In this document: positions 61,635 to 64,000 of the stretch, in pieces
How positions within the stretch are numbered: position 1 is the stretch's first letter
Layout: each line of letters starts with the position of its first letter
Origin: Cololabis saira
Taxonomy: Eukaryota > Chordata > Actinopteri > Beloniformes > Belonidae
Assembly: GCF_033807715.1 (NCBI RefSeq)
Contig: NC_084587.1
Coordinates: 24,962,517 to 25,026,516, forward strand
Direction of reading: 5' to 3'
DNA length: 64,000 nucleotides
The notes under the pieces: model-generated
Told to the model about the DNA's origin: nothing
The model's database searches: none
Seen by the model: the letters and a program-made list of their open reading frames with translations, nothing else
Position numbers and translations under genes: made by a program

Positions 61635-63884
61635 AATGATTGTTTGGAACTATGTGTAAATTTGAACCAGCTGCTGTTTTATCACAGTAATTGTTTCAGA
61701 TTGTGTGGCCTTGCCAAAAGCTATACAGAGTGTTTTATTCTGTGCTCACGGACACCCTGGGTGTTGGTTGTTTCCATTAAGTCCTGTAACATCCATTAGT
61801 CAAACAGGGGCTGTTGTGTGTGAGGTAGTTGGTTAGTATTTATCCTGATTCTCCTTGTCTCATTTTGGAGCATTAGACACTAAGGTTAATTTGTGTGTTC
61901 ATTTCACTTCAAAATTATATCTATCATGCAAAATTGTAAAATAAGGGTCTAAAAGAAAATTGTAGACCTGAAAACCAGGCAAGACTTTAGGCTGCTAATG
62001 GTGTAAGTGTACCATTTCAGATTACAGCAATCCCATACGCATCCAGTCAGTCACGAGCAGTACAGTTGCAGCTGTAGTCAAGTGCAATGGGGTGGAACAA
62101 TTGCCCTTTCCAGATCGCTCTGTAATATAGTTTCTATGTGGGAGTTACCGATGGCCATTGCCCCATTTTGCGTAAAGCATTTGGCTGATAGAACTGGCCA
62201 AACTGACTGATGCCAGCTAAATACATAGAAATAGATTCTTGTTTTCCTATCTTTGTGAGTTCCCACCATTGACATGATGCATTTCTTAGCCATTTGAGAT
62301 ACTATTGAAATAGTTTCTTAACTTTTGACCTAGCCATGGAACCAACTTCTGACCCTCAAAAACCTTTGTGAATTTGTGAGTTCCAACAATGTCCTGCCAT
62401 AGATTGGTTACCTGTCCAGGGTGAATCCCTGATTTTTGCCCAAACACTGCTTGGATAGGCTTTAGCAGACCCCCTTGATAAGATGAAGTGAGTGTAGAAA
62501 GAAACTAGATGGATGGATGGAGTTCCCCCATATTCTGGTCAACAGAAAGTGGCCAGACCCCACAATTATAGTAGGTTCAAAGTTAGTGAACCCCATTCAT
62601 ATAGTAAAATAAGACAACACTCTCACACATTACAGAAATGATACACAGCAAACAGCTGTCCTGCAATTTCACACCCATTCCAGGCTTGTAACTGAGACAT
62701 GTGAACGTAATAAAACCTAAAATAAAGAGTAAATATCATTATCTGCATATTAAAAAAAGCATATAACCGTAAGTTGTTTTATTTGATGATAGCTTTGCTT
62801 TGAAGAGGTGCTGCAAAGACCAACAAGATATTTTGATAATTATATTTTGAAAATATCTTGTTTTCTGATGTTGGTACAATAGGTTGGCAAAAATTCAGAA
62901 GACTTAGTCACAAATGTTAGAGTCACTTCTCTAACATTTGACTTCTATTCAGGGTGTGAAGAAAGCAGGAAAGCCTTACGTCATGGGGGCTTTGTTTGTT
63001 GTAAATCCAAGTGCACACATATGGGTCAAGTGCAGATGAACCTGCCACCGTGTTTTATACCTAGCTACATCCAACTTGGAAAGTTTGGAGATACAACAAA
63101 GTCACAACTTTGTTGTGATACTGTGATATGGTATTTGAACAGAATGTGATGCAAACTATTACAAAGACAAGGAAATGTAGCTACAGCTAAGGTCACTGAG
63201 GTCTGCGCCTCAGGAATTCATTTTCAAAATAAAACAAAACTGGCATGAATCAGTGAAGCACTATTAGAAAAGACTTGAACAGGATTTCTATGAAGTTATG
63301 GCCTGCCTTACAGTGCCTCTGAGTTGAATGTGCAGGGTTAAGTTGACACATGCCCCCACGTTGGCTTCATGCTGAGAAAGTTTTGTTTGTCCTTCGGGAA
63401 CGAGTGGCTCTAAAAGCCAACTCCTCCCAAAGACAGTCAGTTCTTCAGACGCTCTGCTAAGAATCCATGCAGACAGGGGCAGGACTTTATTTTGAAGGGC
63501 ACACCATACAAAGACAGTACAAAGACAGATTTGGATCAAACCAATATGTGAAGGGGGGCAGACACTCAGAAGACAGGGAGTATAGTGATACAAACAGGGC
63601 ACAAAGAGTGACAGAAGGATGGAAGAGCCTTTTTGGAATGAAAGCCTGTCTGGAAAAGTGAAGAAATGACCGATACCGGAAAAAAGCAGCATCTGACTGC
63701 ATTTTAATGATACTGGAGACTGCTAAACCCAGTGCAAAGTTGGTAGAATGCAAATATCTGTCAGAGCAGGGTCCACAACAAACCAGTTCAGTTGTTCATT
63801 CAAAGATTTGATTAAGCAATAGACATACTATATATTCACCTCTGGATCTCAGGCACTGATGAAATCAGAGTCAACACCACAAAT
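61635..63884. other. Non-coding stretch
   Basis: A retroelement-like tail with (GGAT)n occurs at about 62370-62520 ('ggttacctgtccagggtgaa … tagatggatggatgg'). Otherwise nothing is recognised. Minus-strand frames at 63288-63753 lack protein character. Confidence 0.4.
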
Positions 63885-64000
63885 TGCTTTCAAATAAAGT
63901 GTAGGTAAACAGGGGTAAAAGGGCGTGTAGCGCCACTTAGCATTGCAGAGTCAAATGCACATCACAGGATAATTTAATTCTCTGCCCATGCTTGTATACT
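63885..64000. repeat. Partial copy of the 23288-23740 element, cut by window end
   Basis: 'gcgccacttagcattgcaga' then 'gtcaaatgcac' corresponds to 'ggccacctagcatcgcagag' then 'tcgaaagcac' at about 23602-23630, in the same orientation. It continues past the window end. Confidence 0.5.

Noticed and set aside
63288..63753. Minus-strand frames of 134 and 88 codons
   Set aside because: No motif, no plausible splice or promoter context, composition matches translated non-coding DNA.

Overview
The window looks like nuclear DNA of a teleost fish. It is AT-rich, has no operon-like packing and no long cellular reading frame. It carries several repeat families typical of ray-finned fish together: L2/Maui-type, Rex1-type and RTE-type LINEs, a DIRS-type tyrosine-recombinase retrotransposon, a tRNA-derived SINE, TTAA-flanked Kolobok-like MITEs, Harbinger-like elements with a Myb/SANT-like exon, hAT-like elements with 8-bp target duplications, a Tc1 relic and very long CA and TA microsatellites. 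Family names come from recognising termini and peptide motifs, not from a database search.

Layout. 1-10 kb: mostly unique DNA with an RTE LINE scrap (minus), a TA-flanked TIR element, a 110-bp CA repeat, an LTR-retrotransposon 5' fragment (LTR plus start of a gag-like frame, minus) and the spliced tail of a probable Kolobok-like transposase gene. 10-13.3 kb: a LINE-like 3' UTR split by another element, copy 1 of an unclassified family ('family A'), and a Tc1 relic. 14.4-15.1 kb: a 347-bp tandem duplication. 20.0-23.2 kb: a three-level nest, family A copy 2 split by an L2/Maui LINE that is itself split by a hAT-like element. 26.8-32.6 kb: a 282-bp DIRS-derived MITE, a 1.4-kb foldback element and a 4.06-kb DIRS retrotransposon on the minus strand. 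33.0-33.8 kb: a hAT-like element holding a hairpin MITE. 42.4-43.3 kb: a Mutator-like element with a 9-bp duplication. 46.3 and 47.9 kb: two TTAA MITEs. 53.8-57.5 kb: a tRNA-SINE, a Rex1-like LINE end and two Harbinger-like elements. 57.8 kb: a 110-bp tandem duplication. 59.8-60.5 kb: a second Harbinger copy.

No cellular gene is certain. Three short plus-strand segments look like possible exons (17267-17390, 46087-46254, 59130-59204). The one at 46 kb is best, and its first donor is phase-compatible with the 59-kb segment, so much of the window could be intron of one large gene, but this is unproven. All mobile-element reading frames seen here are truncated, frameshifted or missing key parts, so none looks autonomous. 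The most notable structures are the 20-23 kb nest, the 26.8-32.6 kb DIRS/foldback complex and the paired Harbinger copies.
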